NCBI GenBank assembly: GCA_037074765.1
Contig: JBAMDO010000225.1
Span: 23,838-87,837, forward strand
Reading direction: 5' to 3'
Source: Mansonella perstans
Lineage: Eukaryota > Nematoda > Chromadorea > Rhabditida > Onchocercidae
Length of the DNA stretch: 64,000 bases
Below, in pieces: positions 40,409 through 50,000 of this stretch. Numbering within the stretch: position 1 is the stretch's first letter; each line of letters opens with the position of its first letter. The notes beneath the pieces are model-generated. The model did not search any database. It had not been told where the DNA came from and saw nothing but the letters and a program-made list of their open reading frames with translations. Made by a program: the position numbers and the translations under genes.

Positions 40409-41254
40409 CATTATTATTATCATTATTATTACTGCTACCATTAGTTCAAATGTTTAATTTTGTTTCTAAAATTATTGACATTATTGAAGAAAGCTAATTA
40501 TTTTTTCCCCTATGTTTCTTTCTTTTATAACAAATTTTTCTTGCCAGGTACAATAAATTTTTCATAATTATTTTTATCGATTTCGTTCTTTTTTGTCTCT
40601 ATTTAATTAACTTTCTTTGCTCGGCTAATCAAATCATCGTTTGTGCCAGCAGCTGCAATTGCATTGCATATTTCAATTAGTTAGCATGAGGGGAGGCTAA
40701 ATTAGTGTGATATGTAAGAATGGAACATTTTTTTTTCTTTAGCTAATAATCGTTAGTAATTTTCCCGATAAGTAATATTTCATGCCTAAATTAATCTCAT
40801 ACATTTTGAAAAAAAAAAAAAAAAAAAAAAAGCTTGACAATTTTGAAATTGAAAATTTCAATCTTTTCCTAAAATTAAATGAAGAGAGGAATGATAGAAA
40901 GTAATTAATTTTTTTAAATCAAAATAATAGATTAGATAACAAAAATGAAAATTATCGAATGAAAGGCAGGAGAAATTTAATAAATGAAATTATGTCATTT
41001 TGCTATTTATGGGAAAAGTAGTTAGGGAGGAAATGATAAATGACGCAAGAACAAATAATAAATAAAAAAAAGGTGACAATGAAAAAAAAAGTGACAGTGA
41101 AAAAAAAAAAAAATGAACAAATGAATGGTTAATTAGGGAAATGACCATAAGATAAATGTTGTCCATATACCTTCATCATTAATCGTTCTGTATGTCCATC
41201 AATTAATTGCTCCGGTATTAATGTTGTAAACAAAGTCTTAAAAGATTCCATCAT
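17536..41254 (-). CDS. SRCIN1 (p140Cap)/KIAA1217-family adaptor with AIP3-type domain
   Basis: Common exons on the minus strand are 24318-24120, 22690-22463, 21747-21640, 20494-20352, 20099-19942, 19783-19614, 18889-18759, 18656-18243 and 17789-17536 (TAG). All join in phase. Depending on the first exon the product is 660, 625 or 740 residues. The first common exon encodes AIYLELNDEVKRALLPQSI, SLDTIRALFLRSFPQ, YIQEP and FYELDDLRDIKDQTVLKL. These are the hallmark of the SRCIN1/KIAA1217 (sickle tail) family and its actin-interacting-protein-3 region. It is followed by the family's DPYASDTSS and SGSVTPIIDKEAR segment and the coiled-coil start VETMERQLAGLSSLVHSAL. The remainder is helical and Gln/Asn-rich, with a proline stretch (IPPIVPPRPIYYEG, a possible SH3 ligand). 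In vertebrates these proteins are actin- and Src-linked adaptors at adhesions and synapses; the nematode role is inferred. The gene covers about 24 kb, far longer than its neighbours. Confidence 0.85.
19131..19409. repeat. ATT/ATA trinucleotide repeat tract in intron
   Basis: Imperfect (ATT)n with ACT interruptions dominates this stretch, with a purer (ATT)n core at about 19337-19387. It lies in the intron between the SRCIN1-like exons at 19783-19614 and 18889-18759. The Ile/Leu/Tyr-only frames here are artefacts of the repeat. Confidence 0.95.
22894..22948. repeat. Two 32-bp spaced copies containing AGCTG-GCATATCAG
   Basis: AGCTGCCGCATATCAG (22901) and AGCTGTTGCATATCAG (22933) are 32 bases apart and lie in a similar context (TTACTAGC / TATGCTAGC). 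Intronic. Confidence 0.7.
24477..24660. promoter_or_regulatory. Intronic cluster of bZIP-type (C/EBP, CREB, PAR) sites
   Basis: Within about 110 bases of otherwise AT-rich intron there are TTGCGTTGACGCAA (24504-24517), TGACGTGA (24566-24573), TTGCGCAA (24579-24586) and TTACGTAA (24602-24609), plus GCGTTAC words at 24479 and 24492. TTGCGCAA is the C/EBP palindrome, TTACGTAA the PAR/E4BP4 palindrome, and TGACGTGA CRE-like; nematodes have bZIP factors of these classes. The block sits between the Gln-rich exon and the first common exon of the SRCIN1-like gene. An enhancer or internal promoter role is inferred. Confidence 0.45.
25376..25709 (-). CDS. Optional glutamine-rich exon of the SRCIN1-like gene
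   Basis: An exon of 111 codons plus one base. It starts in phase 0 after a CATCAAG acceptor and ends at a TTTG|GTAAGT donor in phase 1. It encodes APLACDELDEMKDEMQ followed by about 60 residues that are mainly Gln with Glu and Leu, then NDEIR-type sequence. Its 5' phase matches the first exon at 41254-41171 and its 3' phase matches the common exon at 24318. It is therefore an isoform-specific N-terminal extension rather than random repeat. The Gln tract consists of mixed CAA/CAG codons and is likely length-variable. Confidence 0.7.
26597..27160. repeat. Duplicated intronic segment, copy 1
   Basis: Closely similar in order and sequence to 27826-28420, about 1.23 kb away and in the same orientation. 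A sampled stretch of about 175 bases shows about 16 differences. Shared words include GAATGAAATTTAAATTT at the left end, AAATGAGAAAAGTTAATCGA, and ATAATCTARTAAGCCAARTT near the right end. It lies in the long intron upstream of the Gln-rich exon. A minus-strand frame of about 60 residues is open in both copies. Confidence 0.85.
27826..28420. repeat. Duplicated intronic segment, copy 2
   Basis: Second copy of the segment at 26597-27160, same orientation. Similarity starts at GAATGAAATTTAAATTT and fades near the AAAAAAGAATTTRATT words at about 28400. No terminal inverted repeats, target-site duplications or transposase-like frame were recognised, so its class is unknown. Confidence 0.85.
29540..29705. 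repeat. Degenerate tandem repeat with TTTATTGTTTACTT units
   Basis: About three imperfect units containing TGTTTATTGTTTACTT(C/G)(A/G)TCTATTC and TGTGTATT, plus TTTGTTTAC words. Pyrimidine-rich on the plus strand, intronic. Confidence 0.6.
30157..30334 (-). CDS. Alternative first exon A of the SRCIN1-like gene (MPGLFSSW...)
   Basis: ATG at 30334 opens 59 codons plus one base, to a GAAAATG|GTAATT donor. Phase 1 fits the common exon at 24318 exactly (G|GT GCA). The peptide is basic then Ser/Pro-rich (MPGLFSSWKPRFRTRK, later SIPSLSPLPKHLNKR). It has no domain I know, and its composition is clearly coding-like in an AT-rich setting. It would give the 660-residue isoform from the nearest promoter. 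Confidence 0.7.
32105..32239. repeat. Direct repeat of a 27-base GATGATGACGATTTCACAA unit
   Basis: The same 27-base stretch occurs at 32105-32131 and 32213-32239 with one T/C difference, 108 bases apart. It is embedded in GATRATG-rich low-complexity sequence. Confidence 0.7.
34980..35190. repeat. AAC/CAA trinucleotide-rich tract
   Basis: Imperfect CAA/AAC with AGC and ATA interruptions for about 200 bases. It resembles a Gln-coding repeat, but there is no splice-bounded frame: all plus-strand readings need stops to be skipped, and the minus-strand frames are Val/Cys/Leu-only. Confidence 0.85.
36332..36404 (-). CDS. Alternative first exon B of the SRCIN1-like gene (MDNNIIYQ...)
   Basis: ATG at 36404 opens 24 codons plus one base (MDNNIIYQNNSDRIKP...), ending at an AGCAAAG|GTAATT donor. 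The phase 1 exit is the same as first exon A and again fits the common exon at 24318. It is short, so chance is possible, but start, donor and phase all agree. It would give a 625-residue isoform. Confidence 0.55.
37868..37925. repeat. GA-rich microsatellite
   Basis: Imperfect (GA)n with AAG and GGG interruptions, intronic in the SRCIN1-like gene. Confidence 0.9.
39798..39848. repeat. Two tandem 24-bp copies (TTCCATACGTTTCAT...)
   Basis: CCATACGTTTCAT recurs at 39801 and 39825 within TTTCCT-rich sequence, and a partial third unit follows. Intronic. Confidence 0.8.
40300..40440. repeat. ATT trinucleotide microsatellite
   Basis: Long imperfect (TTA)n/(ATT)n run. The Ile- and Tyr-only frames on both strands are repeat artefacts. 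Confidence 0.95.
41171..41254 (-). CDS. Alternative first exon C of the SRCIN1-like gene (MMESFKTL...)
   Basis: ATG ATG at 41254 opens 28 codons (MMESFKTLFTTLIPEQL, ending RLMMK) to an AAG|GTATATG donor in phase 0. Only the Gln-rich exon at 25709 starts in phase 0, so this start most simply gives the long isoform of about 740 residues. It marks the distal promoter, divergent from the INO80D-like gene. Confidence 0.6.
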
Positions 41255-43256
41255 TTTGACATAAATATAAGTGTAATATCGGCGATACGAAAGTCATTTC
41301 GATAAAAGTTGCAGTTCCTATGTCAATTTACGATCCTTTTTTTTTTTTTTTGTTCCCTCTGTCTTTTTTTTTTTAACAAATCCGGAACGATATAATTTGT
41401 AGTTAAGTTAAAGGAGATTATTTCAACAATTAACTCTTTTTTTTTCTTGCATTTCTCTCTCTTTTTATTTTTAAAAATCTGAAATGGTATTGATTTGCAA
41501 ATGAAAAGAGACTATTTCTTAATGAATATTTTAAACTTTGTTTTTTTTTTTTTTTTTTTTTTTTTTGTTTTCTTTTGCATTTATCTTCTCATTTCAAAGA
41601 AGTTTTGAAACGAAATGTTTTGTAAATAGAATAGAATATTTCTAAAATTAACTCTTTTTGTTTGAATTTTTTTTTAATTAATATTTCAGAAATATTATAA
41701 ATGATAGTGAAAGAAAATAATTAATGAAAAATGACCGAATATATATATATATATTCCATGTAATTTTAAGTAATGAAGTAGTGAAATTCACGATGAAACA
41801 AATTTTTTTTTTCGTTAAATCGATATTTACAATTAATTTCTATTAGTAATCACTAGAAGATTACGGTATCTTATGATCTCAAATCTATGACCTCTAGTAG
41901 AGTAGAGGTCATAGACTAATGTGAACTGACAAATTACCACATCTAACGTTACCGCCTCTAACCAATGCTACAGAGCTGCAACAATGGCTAATACCGTAAC
42001 CAATTGAAAAGAATGATACCGTAGGTTCAGCTTGGCTTAATGCCAGATACACCTGACTGGAGCAATTATTGATCCTGAAATTGGTGTTATTTTTTTTTCT
42101 CGCCTTTGTATGCTTGTGATAGCTTTTTGTTTTTGGCAAATTTAATGGTTTTGACAAAATGAAATGAAATATTAGTCAATCAGGTTAAGAAAATCATTGA
42201 TAATTGCTTAAAATTATTGTTACTTTTGAAATTTCATTAAAATTTTGATAAATAATTTAATTATTGTTCACATTCATAACATTTATTTCACAAAAATTAA
42301 ATATTTACCAACCTAGAATATGTTTAATGTAGTTCTGTTTTGGAAAAAATCTGCAATATGAATGTTTATTGTTGAGTAACAAAACAGAAATAAACAAGTA
42401 TCGTTAAATTATTTCAAGAAATTATCAATTAAAAAAAACGATAAATTGTTGGGAAAGTTTTGCGTTTCACAAATTTGTTAGATTATCTTACAATGTTTTT
42501 TAAAGCTAAATACAAATTTATGACAGAAATATTTGATAATATTTGTGTAATTAGTAAATGGTATAATTTTTGTGTATGCTTTTTAACATGAAAAAATATC
42601 ACTTTTGAATGGAGTATATTTTTTACATTAGCAATATGATTTTTTATTGGAAATTTTTTAAGGTAACATCATTGATGTTATAAAACTTTGCTTTATATTA
42701 ATATTAATCCAAGATTAATGATGCTAACCAAGATGTAATAATGCTCTCATTGAACCATACATCTGTTGATTGGTTAATTGCTTTGTGCATGTTTTAATCT
42801 AGTTTCTATTAATTATGATCATATGCTACAAACATATAACCGCATTGGTTAGCTAATTATTTAATTGAAATAATTGCCATTGTTGTAATTTTATTGGAAA
42901 CAATTTAGCTTTTTTCATAAAAGATAGCATTTCTTTATTGGATAATCAAATATTTCGAGCAATTTATATACGGTCTTAAGGTATCTTTTTATTGAATGGC
43001 TTAATATTTCAACTGTTTTCTCTCTGGTATATCAAATTGGATAACTGAATATTTGGGATGATGTTGATAAACGAACTCGACTAGTCTGTATCCAGTTCTG
43101 AAATAAATATGTAAGTTATTTCAGCAAACTATATTGATCGTATCTATTTTCAGGGATGAAGGATATTTGAAAAAGTATTCATCCTGAGACGGTGCATTTT
43201 TAGCTGTTTCGCAGCATATTATTTCATTTTTTTTTTTGCTTATCACTCCTCTGGTA
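41255..43256. promoter_or_regulatory. Divergent intergenic region, SRCIN1-like / INO80D-like
   Basis: About 2 kb between the distal first exon of the SRCIN1-like gene and the INO80D-like start. It contains T tracts (41338-41352, 41538-41566), a hairpin-bearing less AT-rich island (41858-42090), and a TTTCGCAG acceptor at 43207-43214. That acceptor may be the trans-splice site of the INO80D-like mRNA, leaving a 42-base 5' UTR. No core promoter motif is identifiable. Confidence 0.4.
41884..41915. other. Perfect 12-bp inverted repeat (hairpin)
   Basis: TCTATGACCTCT (41884-41895) and AGAGGTCATAGA (41904-41915) are perfect reverse complements around an 8-base loop, AGTAGAGT. The hairpin stands in an island that is visibly less AT-rich than its surroundings. 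TTACGGTATC (about 41860) and GATACCGTA (about 42015) form a longer-range inverted pair around it. It could be a small non-coding RNA, a mobile-element remnant or a protein-binding palindrome. Confidence 0.5.
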
Positions 43257-43380
43257 ATGACTGATCAAGCAACTATTATTTCTGACATTACTTGTAACCA
43301 ACAACAACAGCAGTTACTGCAGCAACAGCAAGTACCACAGCAGCAACTGTCACAGCAATCGCAACAGCAGCAACAACAGC

Positions 43381-43423
<43 letters not shown>

Positions 43424-43436
43424 GCAACAACAACAA

Positions 43437-43468
<32 letters not shown>

Positions 43469-44014
43469 ACAACAACACGAACAACAATCGCATGATCATC
43501 ACGTGCAAAATTATCATGCGTCACTTCCACAAGGCGTACAGAAAGATGAAAAAGGTAAAAATTCTTTCGCAAGATTATTCTTTTTAATTTTTTATCATTC
43601 TATTATTAATTTACTTAAAACAGAAATTTTTTTTTGCTTGTTAGTTTTTCTTTTTGCATTTTCAGATTTAATCCCCGCCCAAATGATTATATTTGTTTTA
43701 TAAACGAGCAGGTAGCGACAGGCTAATGTCTAAAAGTTCTTTTATTGATAGTTTCTCGTAATGAGAGCAATAATTAATTCTTTAAAATGTTTTTTCTTCC
43801 CTCCTCGTTGTTTGATATGAAATTAGAGAATTTTAGTACTTGGCAAATGTGATAAAAATGCAGCTACTAACTTATTTTAATAGCATATTTGTTAAGTAAA
43901 AGGAATATATTTGACGGGTAGTTTCAGTAAAGACAATTGTGTTAATAGAGATAAATTTTCTTTTATCTATATAATTTTACTATAGAAATTCCAAGAATTG
44001 TGTTACACACCACA

Positions 44015-44049
<35 letters not shown>

Positions 44050-47000
44050 CACACACACACACACGCACACACACATACACACACACATATATATATATAT
44101 ATACATACTGAATATTGAAATTTAGCAAGAAATCCAGAAAACTTTTTGAAAAATTCAGAAAAATATTCGTGGTCAATATTTTATCGGCTTCTGTTGAAAG
44201 GTATTTAATTGGGATGGGAAAATTTAGATTTTGCCAAAATTTTATTCATTTAATAAGCTCATTAAACCGTATTCAGGAATTATCACTTTTCAGGTTATAC
44301 TGTTGTTCCGGCCAGTGTTAGTTTTCGTGGTGTGAGCATGAAGTTGGACCTGAAAATTGACCAGAAAACGTTAGCTGCTGCAACGAATTTCTCGAAATTC
44401 GTAGAGGAAGCCGTTTCTACTCATCTTTCATCGTCCGTTATACCGGTAGAAAACGATAAAGTGGGCAGTTCACTGATACCACATATTCCTCCTGCATCTA
44501 CAGCTGTTGCTCAACCGTTCCACTCAGTTTCTTCATTTACAGTCATGGAACCTGCTAATAGTACCAAAGAATCACCTATCTGCGATAGCTCAGTCGAGAG
44601 CAGTACTACACTTTTGGTGAGCATTTTGGTCCGCCTTGTGTACGAATTTCGAGATTTCAATTAATAAAATAACTAGAAGTGTGATGATAAGTATGGATTA
44701 CTGTTGGTCGCACATGCATTGTTTTACTTGTTTAGTCCCCACCTTTCAGGTATTTTTTTGTTTTTCTTTGCTTCTCTGTAAAGGAATAGCTTCTTTTTTC
44801 ACGAACTTTTTGAACCTATACAGTAAACCGTGTTGCATAATCTCGGTATGATTTGTAGGCTATTCTTAGTAGGAAGTTCGGAAAGTTTTCCCTTGAAGTT
44901 TTTGGTAAAAGCGTTTTTCTAATCATTTGCAATTCGGCTTATATCTTTAAGCCGTTCTAAGATTTTTAGTTTCACCCATACAGTAGCGTATGGAATCGAA
45001 CAATATTTTGTAATGATTTGTTTTTTAGGACCATTTAGCTTCGCTTTTATCATATAAGACTAGCCCTAGTGTCTTAGTGAGGTTGCTAATGCTGCATACG
45101 TGTTAGAATCTTGCTTCTTAAAAAACGGACATTCACTTTACTCCATACGGAGCTAAAAAAGTCGGACTGTATAAACCAGCTTCATCAGTTAGTTGGAGAG
45201 TGCTTATTAGTCATGAGTAGGTTCAGCCAAATAAAATCAGTTCATTTCAATATATCCAAGTATATTCCGGTAAGAATCATCCTGATATCCGTGACGTCCT
45301 ATTTGCCTGAAATTTCGATATAATCATTTTCTAGTGAATTTCAGGGTAGAGATGAGTTGCGTGAGCAAGTAAACGAAGTATGTAGTTCGACAATGGATGC
45401 GAGTCCATTTTGCGATACTGCTTGCTCACCTATACAGCTCGAATTACAAACGAAATTATCACATAGTGTTATGAACAGTTATATAAAATCTCCAGATGAT
45501 ACACCTCCCGCTTCATCGGAAGAACAAAATAGTTAGTTTTTTTATCTCGATTAAGAATGTATCCGAGATGCCTTGAGATCGGTATCTTACTCTGAAAAAT
45601 AGGAGGGTGATTTATTATTTGCAAATTTCCTGGATTCCAACTTTGTCATGTGTTACGCCTCTTCAGTTAATTGTTAATCTTATAGCAAGTAATTTTTTTT
45701 TACAGTAAAATTTCACAGTCATATAGCGTTCCATATATTTTCAAAAAGAAATATTCTAAATCCATACGTTTTCGCTGTCAGGTACTTTGAATATATAATT
45801 AATTGATTCAGGGATTGCGTCTCATCCATCAGTCAAAGAAGAATTGACTAGTTTAGTGTCTACTTCTGCTGCGCCGGATAACATCTACCTTACGCCGTGT
45901 GCTTCAACTTCATCAGCTGAAGTAGATGCTACTCCATTTTCACCACTCCTGACTAAAAGACGAAAGGAGAAGACAACCACAGCATCTCATCTTTGTGAGC
46001 AGATTGATCCAGAAAAGGGGCAGGCATGTTTCCCACTAATTTTTTTCACTGAACATATTTTAAGGATTTTCGTGATTTCTTAAAAAATCCCATTTTTTAT
46101 TATATTTTATTCATTAGATCAGTTTCAGTGTCGACAACGAGCTATCGTAAATTATCGGTATTGTATTCGCCATATACTTCTGGATCCCGAAGCACCTTAC
46201 ATCCAGTGTCAACATCAACGTAAGCCGAAAAGTAGGTTTTTTCATTGTTTCACCTGCTATTGAATTTGTTTTGTAACGGGAAGTTCAGAAGGTTTGTCAA
46301 AAAATGGAGTAAAGCATTTTCGTTAAATAAAACTCCATTTTTTATATGTGTAGTTAAGGTGTATATATGTGGTTAAACTTTTGTTTAAGATCCTATCATC
46401 ACTCAGTGAACTGATTTTTAGGCAAAAGAGACACAAATTTGCTTTGTACAAATGCAGTGCGAAAAGACAAAGGAACAATTTACTGCAGTACGCATTTGAT
46501 TATGAATGGGTTAATGGAACCAAGAAAGAAGAAAGCGAAACCAGGTGCAGTAATCGTTGAGAGCACAGAACTTACTTCTTCCTCTAGCAACAGCGTATGG
46601 AATCGGTCAGTGATTCCTGGAAAAGCGAATTTTGCAGCTACGTTGTCACCAGCATTAGTGGATACATATGAAGAAATGAATTGTATGTGTCATTTTGTTT
46701 TGGAATTTTAAGTATGTGGATATGATGACCTCGTTGAATTTTTCCGATTTCTTTTCCTGTTTTGGAGTGAAGATTGACAAATCAATATTACCTGTGATGT
46801 GCTTTGTCATGGCATTCTAGGTTTTATACGATACTGAAATGTCGATTTGTTAACAAATGCCTGAATCAGCAGAATTATTCTTATTAACAACTGAATACTT
46901 GGTGATCAGCTTGAGAGTGACACAGTAATTTTATTCAATAGTCACCGAATTAATATTTAATTAAACTTTCATTCAAATTTGTTGAAGGTACCTCTCGTTC

Positions 47001-50000
47001 AATGGAACAGAGTTGTATAAGGAATGATGGTGTTGTCTACAACAATGTCATGAATGGTGCTGTAATAGCTGTTGATTCAATTACCAACAAACGTACTGTA
47101 TATCAATTTTCGAAAACATCAGGTGCCAGTACTTTACCCATGGAAGCGGGTATCGTTACCGTGGCAACAGAATCAAGGAATGAAATGACAACGACTTATG
47201 ATGGTATATCAGTCGAAGATAACGATTATACTGGATTACCGAAATTACCCATACATAAAACAGTTATGCCTCATCCTATTACATCGTCTTTTGGCGGAGT
47301 ACGATCAGCGTATAAACCTTCCGTGCAAACAACAACTAATCAGGTGATAAACAATAACTCTTTAAATTTTGGTTTAAATGAGAAATGAACAACTGAACAG
47401 TTGAAAATTTGTTTAGCATTCATGAGTTCTACATTTTTTTTATTAATTAGATTACTTTGTTAGTAGTGTGCAGTATCTGTTGTAGAAAAAATCGTTTTCC
47501 ATTTTAGTCATTCGAAAATGTTTGAAAAATTTAAACTGCCAAGTCTGGTTATGTCGATTGTTAGTTGGTTTGGCTGATACTATAACTGAGTCCTTTGTTT
47601 CCTGTTCATATTTACAAAACAAATAGAGTACTCTGTTTTGATATTTATAAAACCAAAATAGAGTACTCTGTTTTGAAGAATCCAAGTTATAGTCGTTATG
47701 TATATCTTCTGAGTAATAGATAATTTGTTTTTTTTCAGTATTTTACATGGGACCAGGGTGATATTTATACAAATCGCTTCCAGGTTCGTCGAAATCTACC
47801 TCAGTTGTATTCACGCACGGCTTCTCAAGTTGTTACACAAACAACCATAAAAACACGTGATGGTGCGCAAATTCCATGCTCACAACCAACAATTGTGAAA
47901 CAACGCGTAACGCCAAATCTCAGCAAACAGCATCCGCAGCTCGCTGCTAAGCTTCTTCAGGTTCAGTTAAATTTAGGGAGGAACGGTCGGGAAATGATAT
48001 TAGTATGGTGAATGGGTTTAAGCAGATGAGAGTGGTTTTCAGTAAGTATGCTGCTTTTCTTACTGTGCAGTGTTATACTAGCATTACTTGTTAAAATAAA
48101 AACTAAGATTACCGAATCAAACTTTATGATTCGGTAGTCTTGGTTTCGACAGTGACTCTAAGAAGCCTGTTTTTAGCTTTTTACCAATTTGTTAGTGTCC
48201 GAAAATTTTGCAAAAGTTTGTAAGATTTATATATAAATCATGTATTTACAGGCACCAGCATCTGCTGCAGGGCAAAGTGTGGTATCATCATTACCAGGTG
48301 CTCCTGTACGATCGAATTTCGCAAAAAGTATTTTTCCATCTTCTCTGCTAGTATCCGAACCTTGTAATTTACTGCCCTCAGCTGCGCCTCGTCTTACATC
48401 TCATCCGGAACCTCCACGTTTCTATAAGATACCCGAAGATGATAAAATTAAGTCAACTATCAAGCCGGAGCAAAACGATATACAAAAGGTTTTTTTTCAT
48501 TTTTCCAAAGCATATTTTATTTTCTTTTTATCCATAGTTTTCTGAAACTTGGTCAGATCACAACCGAAAACTGAAAAATCTTGAGAATTGATTACAAAAA
48601 GAAAAATTAGTAGACCATTAGTAATCAAATATCAATATTTTCCGTTTTTTTTTTTTTTTTTTTTTTTCAGCGCAGCTCTATGGATGTTTCAGGATGCTAT
48701 TCTAATTTTGCACTGCTTGAATTTTAAAATTGTTAGGCAATTTCCGCATAGGAGTTTATCAAGAAAAATAAACGTTTATATCTTATCTAAAAAATTGTGC
48801 TGTTTCAGCCGAAAGTTATACAACTGAAGCAGAAACGCAGGCGGATGAAGATGACGGGAATTTATCGGAAAATACCTCAAGTTGATCAGATGTGTAGAGT
48901 TTTAGAGGACCAGGATTTCGACCGCACTGATCTTTTTCCTCGTGGTTAGTCCGCTCCTGAGTTATATTTGGGATTAGCGAAATCAGTTTGTTGATATATG
49001 CAAAGTCGTAGCAAAATATTGAATGTTTACCGAAGTTTTTCCTTATGAAAAACGAGGTGCAAAGTGCAAATAAAGGACATTTTTACGTATTTAGGTAAGA
49101 TTTTGCAGGACTTGAGCCATCAGATGATGAAGACGAAGAAAATGATTATCTTGATCTCAGATGGTCGGAAATGGCTTGTAATGCTGTTTCAGATCCTGCG
49201 CCTCAGGGAGCACTGCAGGTCTATTTAGTGAAAAAACAGATCAGGTATTGCAGTAATATTTTTTATAATAATGAAATGCTGTAAATAGTATAGGAGGACA
49301 TGGACAACTTTTGGCATATTTTTAAACTAAATTGCGAAAATCGTAATGAGGTTATGCATCAATAATTATGCAGTATTGTATTATTAAAGTGTTTGTTTTA
49401 ATTTTTGAAGTCTTCTTATTTTATTGCTTGCTGAAATCGTATTCTTTGTTGTTTTTGCAGATTAGACAAGAATGCATTAATGAAAGAAGCCGTTACGAAT
49501 GCTCCAATAATGCATGCCTGCAAGCAATATCCGAATAGTGTTGGCGCAGCACTAGCCGATCGTGCATCCAATTATGGGACTGCTCCAAGCGCTATATTCA
49601 ATCAGAAAAAGTTCATCTTTTTCATCTCATGAGACCTTTAATTTATATAATCAAGAAGTTGATAGGTTTCAATCATTTTATGCGGTGTAAAATAACGTTG
49701 AGTTTTAATGTGAAATGTTATTGTTGGACTGGTTTTCAAAAGTTTCTGTAAATCAAAAATATAGACTTCGCTCATTCTATTCTTTTTGTATTTTATGTTT
49801 GGCGGAATGATGTGCTAAAAAAATTTATAGCTGATTTTTTTTCTGTTTTAAATTCTAAAGCTAGAAATAGATCTCTGGAGCAGCTTAGTGAGCAGTTCTT
49901 TCTTATAGCTAAAGAACTATTACTTTTTTTTTCAGATGCGCTATTACGATCCTAAAAAACGGCTTACCTCCCGTTCAGTGCATGAATAATTGCCTTCCAT

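Larger units (their letters stand above)
28421..41170. other. Long 5' introns of the SRCIN1-like gene, repeat-rich
   Basis: Apart from the two alternative first exons (30157-30334, 36332-36404), this interval holds only AT-rich intron. Homopolymer runs occur at 28769-28796, 35527-35554, 38381-38424 and 38718-38747. Other low-complexity tracts are ATT repeats at 40300-40440, a GATGAT-rich stretch at 32060-32400, a CAA/AAC tract at 34980-35190 and a GA tract at 37868-37925. Minus-strand frames at 32054-32572 and 34881-35322 are translations of these tracts. Confidence 0.6.

Noticed and set aside
43288..43572. 94-codon Val/Ala-rich minus-strand ORF
   Set aside because: Shadow of the polyglutamine exon of the INO80D-like gene.
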